Origin: Alteromonas sp. MMG017
GTDB taxonomy: Bacteria > Pseudomonadota > Gammaproteobacteria > Enterobacterales > Alteromonadaceae
Reading direction: 5' to 3'
Assembly: GCF_018100795.1 (NCBI RefSeq)
Contig: NZ_JAGJDY010000007.1
Location: 1-64,000, forward strand
Length of the DNA: 64,000 nt
Shown here: positions 24,554 to 32,901 of the stretch, piece after piece
How positions within the stretch are numbered: the first letter of the stretch is position 1
Layout: every line of letters starts with the position of its first letter
Translations under genes and position numbers: made by a program
Notes under the pieces: generated by a model
What the model was told of the DNA's origin: nothing
Databases searched by the model: none
What the model saw: only the letters and a program-made list of their open reading frames with translations

Positions 24554-25429
24554 TTAGTCAGATACCATGGCGCCTTTACCCACACCTTCATACGCCACTA
24601 CTTGGCAGTGGTTGTTGGGAGTGCGTTTCTTTTGCTCAACTAACAAGTACTGAGCTAAACATTCCACCGTTGAATCTGTGGTGATCACCTCGCAATCGGC
24701 CTTAGGAATAAGTAACTCAAAATAGCCTTGTGATGATTCGTAAGCAAACGAGAAATAATCGCTAGGAGTAGCGACTGAACCGGTTATTTTGCGATTTTCG
24801 TACGCGATTTCATCTTCCGTAGTGGCGATATAGATATCGTCCCAACGGTTTGCCCAATAAGCTTGTTCTTGTTCGCTAATTTTACCATCAAGGTAAATAT
24901 CAATACGAGAACGATGACCATGCGCTATACGCTGACAATTTCCATCATGCTTTTTTAACCCGTGGGTATAGTGATAAAACGGAGACTCTATCACCTCGGT
25001 ACGCAGCTTCAATGTAATGTTATCAACGTTTTCGGGTAAATGGGTGGCAAGCACCTCTTTTAAATAAACGCTCACCGATTCCATGGTAACCACATCTGAA
25101 TACAAAAATGCATAGGCTTCTGCTGGGCAGCGAAGCATAATTTCTCGCGCATCTTCACAGGTAAAGCGCACTTCAACCTGTTCATTTACGTCATCATGGA
25201 TAACCGTTGCGCCCGCATATTCTGCAGGCACAAGTAATTTATGGTCGACATATTCGTCAATCAGTCGTTTAAGATCTTTCTTAACAATTCCAAAATCCTG
25301 AACCATACTTTCTTCGTTAAGTTCACCGGTTAGGATTACATCGACAATCCAGCTTTCACCTACCATGCCGCGTTTGGGGCAAAGGTAAGAAAAGTCCATT
25401 ACTGTCAAATCGTTTACAAATAGTTGCAT
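24554..25429 (-). CDS. Tandem 6-pyruvoyl-tetrahydropterin synthase (QueD-like) protein
   Basis: 291 residues, about twice a QueD monomer. The second half (about 145-280) has the PTPS zinc pattern YHYTHGL, Cys in NCQRI and the HGH triad, so its metal site looks complete. In the first half the matching position reads MVGESWIVDV without HGH, while DFGIVKK and DHKLLVP are kept, so that copy is probably structural. The reaction may be related to carboxytetrahydropterin formation, but the product is uncertain. It stands next to yejK with no obvious queuosine genes nearby. Confidence 0.8.
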   Translation of the reverse strand: MQLFVNDLTVMDFSYLCPKRGMVGESWIVDVILTGELNEESMVQDFGIVKKDLKRLIDEYVDHKLLVPAEYAGATVIHDDVNEQVEVRFTCEDAREIMLRCPAEAYAFLYSDVVTMESVSVYLKEVLATHLPENVDNITLKLRTEVIESPFYHYTHGLKKHDGNCQRIAHGHRSRIDIYLDGKISEQEQAYWANRWDDIYIATTEDEIAYENRKITGSVATPSDYFSFAYESSQGYFELLIPKADCEVITTDSTVECLAQYLLVEQKKRTPNNHCQVVAYEGVGKGAMVSD

Positions 25430-25494
25430 GACACCCTTGTATCGTGTTCGTTTTCTGTTGTTAGTATACGTTTTTTACGTGTTAAACGCAGTGA

Positions 25495-26559
25495 TTAGTC
25501 CATAGAAGATTGGCGATTAAGCTGATCTTTTAAATTGGGTGGAATTCCGCGAATCGTTAACGTATCGGTGGCGGGGTCGTAAAATACCCGATCGCCCATC
25601 AGCTTGCGCTCGAAACTTACCGATACTCCGCCGCCTTGCCCCGTAAATTTCGCTAACTGTTTTAGTGCGGCGGGATCTGGCTGAATTTCTTTTTCCAGCG
25701 GTACTTCCATAGACTGAGTAAATGATGAAAAGTTGCTACTGGTTTCTTCGTTCGAAGGCAGTCTGTTCGCTAACTCATCAACCGATAAGCTTTCGCCAGC
25801 ATCAATCTTTTCTTTAAAATACGTTTTCACTTCTTCGCGGTGCTGGTGCTGCTCTTGAGGATCTAACGATTCACTGGCCAAATAAGCATCTACCGACGAA
25901 ATTAACTGCTTATTTTGCTGCTTAACATCAACCAGTTCTTCACAACCAACAAACTGCATAAAGAAGTCAGACACTTTACGGCCCATACGGCCTTTGATAA
26001 AGCTTACATAGCGCTGCTGTTCTGGTTGTATGTCCCATTGGGTTAGGTCAATACGAACTGCCAGTTGCATACGTGCCAAATCGAGATGCTCTCGAGCAGA
26101 CAAATCCAGTGAATTGGTCACTTCAACGTGAGAGCGCGTATTTAGCAACGCAATCATCAAATATTGCGTCGCCAAAAATTCATACTGACAAAAGATAAGA
26201 AACCCTGTTTCTACTGTGCCTGTATCTATTAACGTTTTCACTAATCGCTTAGTGGCTGATAACGAAAAGCTATGAAATTCTTCTTCTAAATTGTCGCCGC
26301 CCGCTTTTTTCTGCGCTAGGTAGTTTTTTAGACCTTCGGAAAACTCTGCAACGTTATCAGTGTTTTCTTCATCGCTTTGTGAAACAAAGTGACCCACCCC
26401 TTTACCTGGCTTAGCATTAAAGCTGTGGTTAATCTGGTGTGCGAGAAGCTCAATTTCTGGCGTTACTGCCAAACAATTGTCACGAGGGATAGCTCCAATT
26501 TTATCCTCGTTATTAACGACTAAACGGTGTACAACAAAGTGATGAATCAGTGCACTCAT
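25495..26559 (-). CDS. yejK: Nucleoid-associated protein YejK
   Basis: 354 residues, near the family length (E. coli YejK is about 335). Family blocks include the N-terminal IHHFVVHRLV, a central LDLARMQLAVRIDLTQW, and YVSFIKGRMGRKVSDFFMQFVG. It binds DNA in the nucleoid, as known for YejK/NdpA. The last 60 residues include a Gly-rich stretch (GQGGGVSVSFERKLMG). It is divergent from yejL-yejM, the usual arrangement in gammaproteobacteria. Confidence 0.93.
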   Translation of the reverse strand: MSALIHHFVVHRLVVNNEDKIGAIPRDNCLAVTPEIELLAHQINHSFNAKPGKGVGHFVSQSDEENTDNVAEFSEGLKNYLAQKKAGGDNLEEEFHSFSLSATKRLVKTLIDTGTVETGFLIFCQYEFLATQYLMIALLNTRSHVEVTNSLDLSAREHLDLARMQLAVRIDLTQWDIQPEQQRYVSFIKGRMGRKVSDFFMQFVGCEELVDVKQQNKQLISSVDAYLASESLDPQEQHQHREEVKTYFKEKIDAGESLSVDELANRLPSNEETSSNFSSFTQSMEVPLEKEIQPDPAALKQLAKFTGQGGGVSVSFERKLMGDRVFYDPATDTLTIRGIPPNLKDQLNRQSSMD

Positions 26560-26632
26560 AGCGATTAGGGTGTCCTGTTGCTTAAAAAATGTCAGAAAAA
26601 CTAACGGAATTGCGGGATTTTAGAATGAATGA

Positions 26633-26660
26633 TTGTTATCACTCAAACAACGATTATAAT
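26633..26660 (+). promoter_or_regulatory. Sigma-70 promoter for yejL-yejM
   Basis: TTGTTA (26633-26638) and TATAAT (26655-26660) are separated by 16 bases and lie about 60 bases before yejL. The -10 box overlaps the palindrome gattataatc. No other element this good is visible in the gap. Confidence 0.6.
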
Positions 26661-26719
26661 CATTTTACGAGTAAAACCATTCTTTTTATCAAAGAAATCA
26701 TGAAAAAAGAGGCGTAACA

Positions 26720-26935
26720 GTGCCCCAGAACAGTCGTTATACCAATGCCGAATTTGAAACCTTAATGAATAAAGTCATTCTAACCCTCGAAGAAAACGAT
26801 GCGGGGAGAGATTTATCGCTAATGGTACTAGGTAATGTGATTACCCATATTTTACAGAATCAGGTTAGTCCTGACAAACGCGAAGCCATGGCAGATCAGT
26901 TTGCTAATGTGCTCAAGAAGAGTGTTCAAGGTTAA
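26720..26935 (+). CDS. yejL: YejL family (DUF1414) small protein
   Basis: 71 residues with the characteristic opening SRYTNAEFETLMNKVILTLEEN and the block SLMVLGNVITHILQNQV. It is found beside yejM and yejK in many gammaproteobacteria, as here. Its function is unknown. The start is GTG 26720; AGAGGCG lies upstream. The next gene starts 12 bases after the stop, so yejL and yejM are probably one operon. Confidence 0.9.
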   Translation: MPQNSRYTNAEFETLMNKVILTLEENDAGRDLSLMVLGNVITHILQNQVSPDKREAMADQFANVLKKSVQG

Positions 26936-26947
26936 GTAGGCTTTTTT

Positions 26948-28465
26948 ATGATTTTAGCCGAATCTCCTCGCCGCCAGCGAGTGACGAAATTAGTTAATTG
27001 GGGCCATTGGTTCGCACTAGCGAACATAATAATAGCCATTGTTATTGCATCAATTTTTGTTTTTTCTTCACCCATGCCAGGCACGGGCGTAGGGACGCTC
27101 TATTTACTCACCAATTGGTTGGGCCACATTGGCTTTATGACCTTTTTCGGGTTTGTAATTTTTATTTTGCCCCTGTGTTATTTAGCCACCAATCCAAGGG
27201 CAATTAAAGCCAGTGCGTCTATCATTGCTGCGGTTGGGCTTGCCTTGCTGGCATTCGATGCGTTGTTATTTAATCGTACCGGTTTTCATATTAGCTTTCA
27301 CGCTGCCGATTTGCTTAAAACTGAAGCACAAACGCAAATAAGTGAATTCTATTGGCAACAGTGGGCTTATTTATTCATGCTGTTTTTAGTGTGGTTAGGC
27401 TTTCAACTTGTGCTTGCCAATGCTATTTGGAAAAGGGTCGAGCGCTTTTCACAGCATAAAATTGGTGTACCAGTAGCCAGCTTTTTTGTGGTGTGTTTTG
27501 TTACCAGTCATGCGGTGCATGTTTGGGCCGATGCCGAACTTTATCAGCCTATCATCAAGCAAGATAATATGTTTCCGCTGTCGTACCCAGCTACGGCTAA
27601 AACTACCATGTCGCGTTATGGCTTACTTGATTTAGCCGCCTATGAAGAGCGAAAACAGCTGCAGTTTAATACCGACATTCATAATATTAGCTATCCTGCG
27701 GAGCCTGTATATTGCTCTATAGATTCCGGTAAGAATATGACAGTGATAGTGCAGATTGATGATGCCCCTATTGCTGGTATCGACACACTTGGGCTTGATG
27801 CGTTAGAAAACTACCATTCTACCGCCAGTAGTTTACAAGGGTTGATAACCACCACCTTGTTTGGTGTACCAGAGATTTATCAAGACTCATTAAGTAAAAA
27901 GCGCCCTGTGCTACTCGCCTTACCCGTTGGACTAGGAATGCCTGTCTCTATTCATTTTGATGAAAGTTTACCTGACGATTTGTTTACTAGTTATCGCCAG
28001 CCTCTTTCAAACAATCACAATGGGTTACACTTGGCATTTTTACCTGCATCTGCGATTGAAGGCTACGTTACGCAAAACATGCTGCAAACCAACAAGGTAA
28101 TGATTGCTACCGGTTTCGGGAGCGAAAGCTCGCAAGGTATGCTTTACAGCAACATGTCGCTAAGTGCTGATATCGCTAGCACTGAAGATCTTGCGCCTAC
28201 AATTATGAATGCCCTTGGATGCGCGGCGCCTACAACCTTCTACTCGACGGGTCAAAACTTGTTAAACCCCAGCCGAAAATGGCTAGTCAGTACCTCTGGT
28301 GAGCGTATTGTGGTGTTCCACAATGGAAAACGTACTGATGTGTTAAGTAACGGTAGTTACGAAATTACTGACGTTGCTACAGGCAAACGCAGCAATGCAC
28401 CGCTTAACGTTGATTTATTGAGCCAAGCCATCAAACACTTGTCTCGGTTTTCTAACCAAAACTAA
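26948..28465 (+). CDS. yejM: YejM/PbgA-like inner-membrane protein with short periplasmic domain
   Basis: 505 residues against about 586 in E. coli. The N-terminal part (about 1-200) has five transmembrane helices of the DUF3413 type and the family motif VTKLVNWGHWFALAN. The periplasmic part (from about 230) starts with the linker found in YejM (YPAEPVYC) but then lacks recognisable phosphatase/sulfatase core motifs and is some 80 residues shorter. YejM/LapC senses lipopolysaccharide and controls LpxC turnover through LapB; the membrane half does much of this. The role here is inferred from family and position. Confidence 0.85.
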   Translation: MILAESPRRQRVTKLVNWGHWFALANIIIAIVIASIFVFSSPMPGTGVGTLYLLTNWLGHIGFMTFFGFVIFILPLCYLATNPRAIKASASIIAAVGLALLAFDALLFNRTGFHISFHAADLLKTEAQTQISEFYWQQWAYLFMLFLVWLGFQLVLANAIWKRVERFSQHKIGVPVASFFVVCFVTSHAVHVWADAELYQPIIKQDNMFPLSYPATAKTTMSRYGLLDLAAYEERKQLQFNTDIHNISYPAEPVYCSIDSGKNMTVIVQIDDAPIAGIDTLGLDALENYHSTASSLQGLITTTLFGVPEIYQDSLSKKRPVLLALPVGLGMPVSIHFDESLPDDLFTSYRQPLSNNHNGLHLAFLPASAIEGYVTQNMLQTNKVMIATGFGSESSQGMLYSNMSLSADIASTEDLAPTIMNALGCAAPTTFYSTGQNLLNPSRKWLVSTSGERIVVFHNGKRTDVLSNGSYEITDVATGKRSNAPLNVDLLSQAIKHLSRFSNQN

Positions 28466-28472
28466 AACGTGA

Positions 28473-28508
28473 AAGGCGCCACTTCACTTCAAACTTGGGC
28501 GCCTTTTT
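28473..28508 (+). terminator. Intrinsic terminator after yejM
   Basis: AAGGCGCC (28473-28480) pairs with GGCGCCTT (28498-28505) across a 17-base loop, followed by a run of T. It ends the yejL-yejM unit. Confidence 0.82.
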
Positions 28509-28661
28509 TGTATCCGTTCAAAATGCTTTTTAACGCACTCTCAACGCAAAAGTTTTTGACGTACGGCTTTGCTTTCTCTTCATTCTGCTTACTAGTCTCA
28601 ATTAGCGCCCCAGCCATTAGCCATTAGCCAGCGTGAAGGAAAGCATGAAGGAAAATGTGAG

Positions 28662-29219
28662 TTAAACGCTACTGGGAACAGGAATGTCGTTCAAAGATGT
28701 GACTTGAATGACATTGCTTAGCTCTACTCCAGCTGGCGGGGCTTTACGGGAAACAAAATAGCAGTGGGATAAACTTACTTTTTGCCCTGCTTGTATATCT
28801 CGCCAACTGTCACCAACCATGATGCTCAAAGGTAGTGATATAGCATGCTCTTCTGCGGCCTGAAGTAGCATGCCTGGGTTTGGTTTTCGGCACTCACACT
28901 GTTTTTTGTACGCGCCAATGCCATGCTCTGGATGATGAGGGCAAAAATAGACAGAAACCTCGCCGATACCGGCTTGGTAAAAGTCTTGCTGAACAGCGCT
29001 CATCAAAGCGTTAAAATCATCTTCGGAATATAAACCGCGTGCAATGCCCGACTGATTAGTAACGATAATAATTTTATAGCCTGCTTTTTCAAAACGCTTT
29101 ATTAGCGGGAATATGCCGTCAACATATTCAAAATCTTCGTATTGCCCCACATAACCATGATCGACATTAATGATCCCATCACGGTCTAGAAATAAGGCTT
29201 TAACAGTGTGTGAACCCAT
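28662..29219 (-). CDS. gmhB: D-glycero-beta-D-manno-heptose 1,7-bisphosphate 7-phosphatase
   Basis: About 185 residues from ATG 29219 with AGAG upstream; a GTG directly after the rlmA stop (29243) would add eight residues. HAD-superfamily motifs are clear: LFLDRDGIINVDHG, IIIVTNQSG, and the zinc-binding cysteines in CPHHPEHG and CECRKPNPG, then MVGDSWRDI. It removes the 7-phosphate in ADP-heptose synthesis for the lipopolysaccharide core. It lies 24 bases behind rlmA, so the two are likely cotranscribed. Confidence 0.92.
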   Translation of the reverse strand: MGSHTVKALFLDRDGIINVDHGYVGQYEDFEYVDGIFPLIKRFEKAGYKIIIVTNQSGIARGLYSEDDFNALMSAVQQDFYQAGIGEVSVYFCPHHPEHGIGAYKKQCECRKPNPGMLLQAAEEHAISLPLSIMVGDSWRDIQAGQKVSLSHCYFVSRKAPPAGVELSNVIQVTSLNDIPVPSSV

Positions 29220-29243
29220 GTTGTGCTTTCTCTTCAAATGCAC

Positions 29244-30107
29244 TCAAGCGGTCTCTGGCATTTTTAGCCAAGCTTGAACACGAAAATCAACGGTGACTTG
29301 GTTTAGCTTCTCAACAATTTCTGCCAATCTGTCCGGTGGTAAACGCCAGTAATACGGCGTCATTTTAATCAACGCGATTTTTTGCTCATCGTTGTCGAAA
29401 TGCAGGGGATAATTGACTGTTTCATCCATAGATTGTTCGAAACCCACCCGCGTTTCTTTGTCTACAGCATGTTTTGCGGGGTTGTCATATACCAATGACT
29501 TTAACTCGAACAAGTGCATGGGCGCAGGGTCCACGGTAAGCAAAAGCCCACCCGCTTTCAACACACGTGCATACTCTTCACTGCTTCCGGGGGCAAAAAC
29601 CTGAATAACCACATCTTGAGTATTTGACCCAATAGGCAAATCAAAGCTACTGGCCACAACAAACTGCTGCGATTTATACGCCTTAGCTGCTAATTCCACC
29701 GCAATTTTCGCGATATCACTACCGCTGCCGCTAGTGTGGATACCAATGGCTTCTAAACCTGTTACTAGGGCGTTTAGGTAACTCCCTTCTCCACACCCTG
29801 CATCGTAGATCGCAAGTTCTGGCTTTGCATTGATATCAGCATTGTCACTACTCCGGGTATCGGTGTAATACTGCGCCACTATATCTGCCATGCGCTGCTT
29901 TAAGGGGCCATAACCATTTAGATCGTGGAACTCTCTTCGGGCGCGAACCATACTTTTGTCGTCACCAGGTGACTTGGAATTTTTAAATTGTACGGGAAGA
30001 AGATTAACGTAGCCTGCTTTCGCTTTGTCAAAACTATGATTATTGCTGCATTGAATGACCGAGGCACTCATATCGATTGGGCTTCGGCAAAGTGGGCATT
30101 GCCACAT
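29244..30107 (-). CDS. rlmA: 23S rRNA (guanine-N1) methyltransferase RlmA
   Basis: 287 residues. The N-terminal zinc finger is visible as WQCPLCRSPID and VIQCSNNHSFD (two CxxC-like pairs with His), followed by AGYVNLLPVQ, a family hallmark. The SAM-binding motif is IYDAGCGEGSYL near residue 100, and the later EEYARVLKAGGLLLTVDPAPMHL strand fits the class I methyltransferase fold. It methylates G745 of 23S rRNA in E. coli. It precedes gmhB on the same strand. Confidence 0.92.
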   Translation of the reverse strand: MWQCPLCRSPIDMSASVIQCSNNHSFDKAKAGYVNLLPVQFKNSKSPGDDKSMVRARREFHDLNGYGPLKQRMADIVAQYYTDTRSSDNADINAKPELAIYDAGCGEGSYLNALVTGLEAIGIHTSGSGSDIAKIAVELAAKAYKSQQFVVASSFDLPIGSNTQDVVIQVFAPGSSEEYARVLKAGGLLLTVDPAPMHLFELKSLVYDNPAKHAVDKETRVGFEQSMDETVNYPLHFDNDEQKIALIKMTPYYWRLPPDRLAEIVEKLNQVTVDFRVQAWLKMPETA

Positions 30108-30255
30108 AAAAAGAGTCCACTGTAAAACTGTCTAATACTGGCGGCGAGTTTACCAAACTTCGCCGCCGGTGTCGTGACTGCTTCAGCGTTGATACTAGGT
30201 TGTGAATGTGTTTACGTGTTTTAACACGAAGGAACTCTCACACGGTGAAGCCTGG

Positions 30256-31386
30256 CTACAAATCAGCCAAAGGGTGGGCTTCATTGGTCCATGGTGAGTC
30301 AAAGAAAGAGGCAACAACCTCTTCTGGCACATCTTCCACTTTCTTGTATTTCCAATTTGGCGATAAGTCTTTTTCTATTAGTAGTGCGCGTACACCTTCC
30401 TGAAACTCTCCGTGTTGACCACAGCGACAAGACATAATCGCTTCCATACGAAAGCAATCAGCCAAAGACAACTCAGCGCCACGTTTGCACTCTTCAAACA
30501 CTAAGTGCGCGGTTATAGGCGACCCTTTAGCCAGTGTAGATTGCGCCCGACTTAACCATTTATCTTCGCTTACATCCGCTGATAATAGGTTATTAACCAC
30601 ATCGGTGACGTTGTCTGGTTCACACCATTTCTCAATAACCGCTCGGTGAGATTCTACATTTTCCGCTAGCTTACTTTCTGGTGCGTTTAGGCCGTCTAAT
30701 ATAGCGGTGACTTGCTCGTTAAGGGACTCAGATTCATCATCAAGTTTCCATGAGAAGCTTTGCAGCGCATCAAACATCGCCGGTTGTTGATCTGACGCTA
30801 CTAATACGTCAGCTAATTCTACATAACACGCGTCAGCCCCATTCATTTGCACACCGGTAAGTCCCAAGAAAAGCCCGGTTTTACCTGGCAAGCGTGGCAG
30901 AAAATAGCTGCCACCTACATCAGGGTACAATCCGATGGTTATTTCAGGCATCGCAAGGCGGGACGTTTCGGTAACAACGCGATGGCTTGCACCACAAATT
31001 AACCCCATTCCACCGCCCATGACGATGCCAGACCCCCACACAATAATGGGTTTAGCATAATGGTGAATGGTATAATCAAGGGTATACTCGGTACGGAAAA
31101 AAGAAGCGAGAAAGTCAGGGATTTCGCCATTCGATTCAAGCATGGCGTTGTACATAGATACAATATCGCCACCGGCACAAAATGCTTTTTCACCTGCGGC
31201 TTTCAACACTACGCAAACAAGGTCGTTTCTATTTTCCCATGCTTGTAGTGCGTCTAATAACAAACTCGCCATTTCTAAATCTAACGCATTTAGGGCTTTA
31301 GGCTTATTAAGGGTAAGCACGCCAATAATATGCCCTGAGTTTGTTGTGATTTCTTCAACAATCACTACTGATTCTGTGTGTTCCAC
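30256..31386 (-). CDS. 3-hydroxyisobutyryl-CoA hydrolase
   Basis: 376 residues, longer than a simple enoyl-CoA hydratase, as expected for HIBCH. It starts at GTG 31386 with AAGGAGT six bases upstream. Crotonase-fold blocks are LNKPKALNALDLEM, FCAGGDIVSMYNAM (oxyanion), and IVWGSGIVMGGGMGL, with EITIGLYPDVGGSYFL carrying the catalytic Glu and Asp. It hydrolyses 3-hydroxyisobutyryl-CoA in valine breakdown. The acyl-CoA dehydrogenase gene is 47 bases upstream on the same strand, so they form a valine-catabolic pair. Confidence 0.9.
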   Translation of the reverse strand: MEHTESVVIVEEITTNSGHIIGVLTLNKPKALNALDLEMASLLLDALQAWENRNDLVCVVLKAAGEKAFCAGGDIVSMYNAMLESNGEIPDFLASFFRTEYTLDYTIHHYAKPIIVWGSGIVMGGGMGLICGASHRVVTETSRLAMPEITIGLYPDVGGSYFLPRLPGKTGLFLGLTGVQMNGADACYVELADVLVASDQQPAMFDALQSFSWKLDDESESLNEQVTAILDGLNAPESKLAENVESHRAVIEKWCEPDNVTDVVNNLLSADVSEDKWLSRAQSTLAKGSPITAHLVFEECKRGAELSLADCFRMEAIMSCRCGQHGEFQEGVRALLIEKDLSPNWKYKKVEDVPEEVVASFFDSPWTNEAHPLADL

Positions 31387-31433
31387 TTTTTACTCCTTGT
31401 TACATCACCTATTCTTTGCCACCGCGCCTGTTA

Positions 31434-32588
31434 TCACAGAACGCTGCTTTCATCGCTTAGCAAGCGCCTACCGATGATGACTCGCATAATTTCGTTCGTG
31501 CCTTCTAGTATTTGATGTACTCGTACATCTCTTACGTGACGTTCTAGCGGATATTCTTTGATATAACCGTATCCACCATGTAACTGTAACGCGTCGTTAC
31601 ATACCTTAAAACCCACATCTGTCGCAAACCGTTTGGCCATTGCGCAATATGTGCTGCTATCGGCATGTTTGCTATCAAGCTTACTGGTCGCCATTCTCAC
31701 CATTTGACGGGCTGCGACTAATTCGGTTGCCATATCCGCGAGTTTGAATTGCAACGCTTGAAAGGTAGCTATGGGTTTTCCAAACTGCTCACGTTCAGTG
31801 AGATACTGCCTGGCCACATTGAGCGCTTGTTGCGCTGTTCCTATGGAGCACGTAGCTATATTAATTCGCCCACCGTCTAACCCTTGCATGGCCATTTTAA
31901 AGCCTTGCCCTTCATCACCTAGGCGACACGACGCATCAATTTTTACATTGTCGAAAGTGATCATTCTGGTTGGCTGGGCATTCCAGCCCATTTTTTCTTC
32001 TGCTTTGCCATAAATAATACCATCAGCATCAGCTGGAACGGCAAAGGCACTGATCCCTTTTGGGCCATCTCCTCCGGTACGCGCCATTACCACGAGCACG
32101 TCGGTACTGCCTGCGCCAGAAATAAACACTTTTGCGCCGTTAAGCACATAGCCATTGTCTACTGGCGTAGCTTTGGTTTTTAATGAAGCAGCATCTGAGC
32201 CTGCACCGGGCTCAGTTAGGCAATAAGACGCCAGTTTTTCACCTGATACAAGTACGTCACACCATTGCTTTTTAACGGCTTCTTGGCCCCAAGTCGCAAT
32301 CATCCACGTGGCCATGTTATGAATTGTCAGCATGGCCGTGGTGGTGGTACATCCCATAGAAAGCTGCTCGAAAATGATAGATGCATCGAGGCGCGATAAC
32401 CCCAATCCGCCTTCTGATTCAGGTGTATACAAACCGCAAAAACCTAGTTCACCCGCTTTTTTAATGGCCTCTATGGGAAAGTGATGGTCTCTGTCCCATT
32501 GTGCTGCATGGGGTGCAAACTCCTGCATCGCAAATTGGCGAGCAGTTTCTTCAAAGGCGAGTTGATCATCTGAAAGGTCGAAATTCAT
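31434..32588 (-). CDS. Acyl-CoA dehydrogenase, probable isobutyryl-CoA dehydrogenase
   Basis: 384 residues with the complete short-chain acyl-CoA dehydrogenase pattern: CLTEPGAGSDAASLKT (FAD contact), GGRINIATCSIGTAQQAL, LQLHGGYGYIKEYPLER, and the C-terminal VHQILEGTNEIMR. It passes electrons to ETF. Its location before the hydroxyisobutyryl-CoA hydrolase gene suggests isobutyryl-CoA as the substrate, in valine degradation, but a branched-chain relative is possible. The upstream region holds a palindromic ACGT-type site. Confidence 0.9.
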   Translation of the reverse strand: MNFDLSDDQLAFEETARQFAMQEFAPHAAQWDRDHHFPIEAIKKAGELGFCGLYTPESEGGLGLSRLDASIIFEQLSMGCTTTTAMLTIHNMATWMIATWGQEAVKKQWCDVLVSGEKLASYCLTEPGAGSDAASLKTKATPVDNGYVLNGAKVFISGAGSTDVLVVMARTGGDGPKGISAFAVPADADGIIYGKAEEKMGWNAQPTRMITFDNVKIDASCRLGDEGQGFKMAMQGLDGGRINIATCSIGTAQQALNVARQYLTEREQFGKPIATFQALQFKLADMATELVAARQMVRMATSKLDSKHADSSTYCAMAKRFATDVGFKVCNDALQLHGGYGYIKEYPLERHVRDVRVHQILEGTNEIMRVIIGRRLLSDESSVL

Positions 32589-32901
32589 GTTACTTGCCCT
32601 TCTGGGTTATAAATTGGTAATTTGTCATATTGGTTTCAAGTGAAACGCAACCATAGCGTTGTCAGTCGTAAATACAGTATCTAACAACTTACCTTCACGT
32701 AAACGTAAACATCAAAAATAAATAAAGTTAATGTAAAATAAATGTGACAAATATGAAGGTATTTTACCCAAATTTCTAACCCCTTTAGCCTCAAAATAAT
32801 AAATAAAGACATACAGTTAGAAAGTTAAACTTACGACTAATGCACTTTACACTCAGCGCTGATAAGCTATGTTTATTAAAACACTACTATACTGACACCT
32901 T
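32589..32901. other. Divergent regulatory region, AT-rich
   Basis: The 313 bases between the acyl-CoA dehydrogenase (minus) and the receiver-TPR gene (plus) contain no gene I can support. They hold the ACGT palindrome annotated separately and several AT-rich stretches fit for promoters, such as tttgtcatatt and taaaataaatgtgac. The plus-strand gene has no clear ribosome binding site. Confidence 0.5.
32694..32709. promoter_or_regulatory. Candidate LiuR-like operator upstream of the valine genes
   Basis: TTCACGTAAACGTAAA is symmetric at 12 of 16 positions (TTnACGTnnACGTnAA). It lies about 106 bases upstream of the acyl-CoA dehydrogenase start. From memory, sites of this shape are bound by LiuR, the MerR-family regulator of branched-chain amino acid breakdown in gammaproteobacteria. 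The symmetry is seen; the regulator is inferred. Confidence 0.45.

Noticed and set aside
26631-26660. Fur box upstream of yejL
   Set aside because: gattgttatc and gattataatc are GATAAT-like, but they do not line up into a 19-base Fur site; the -10 promoter box explains the second one.
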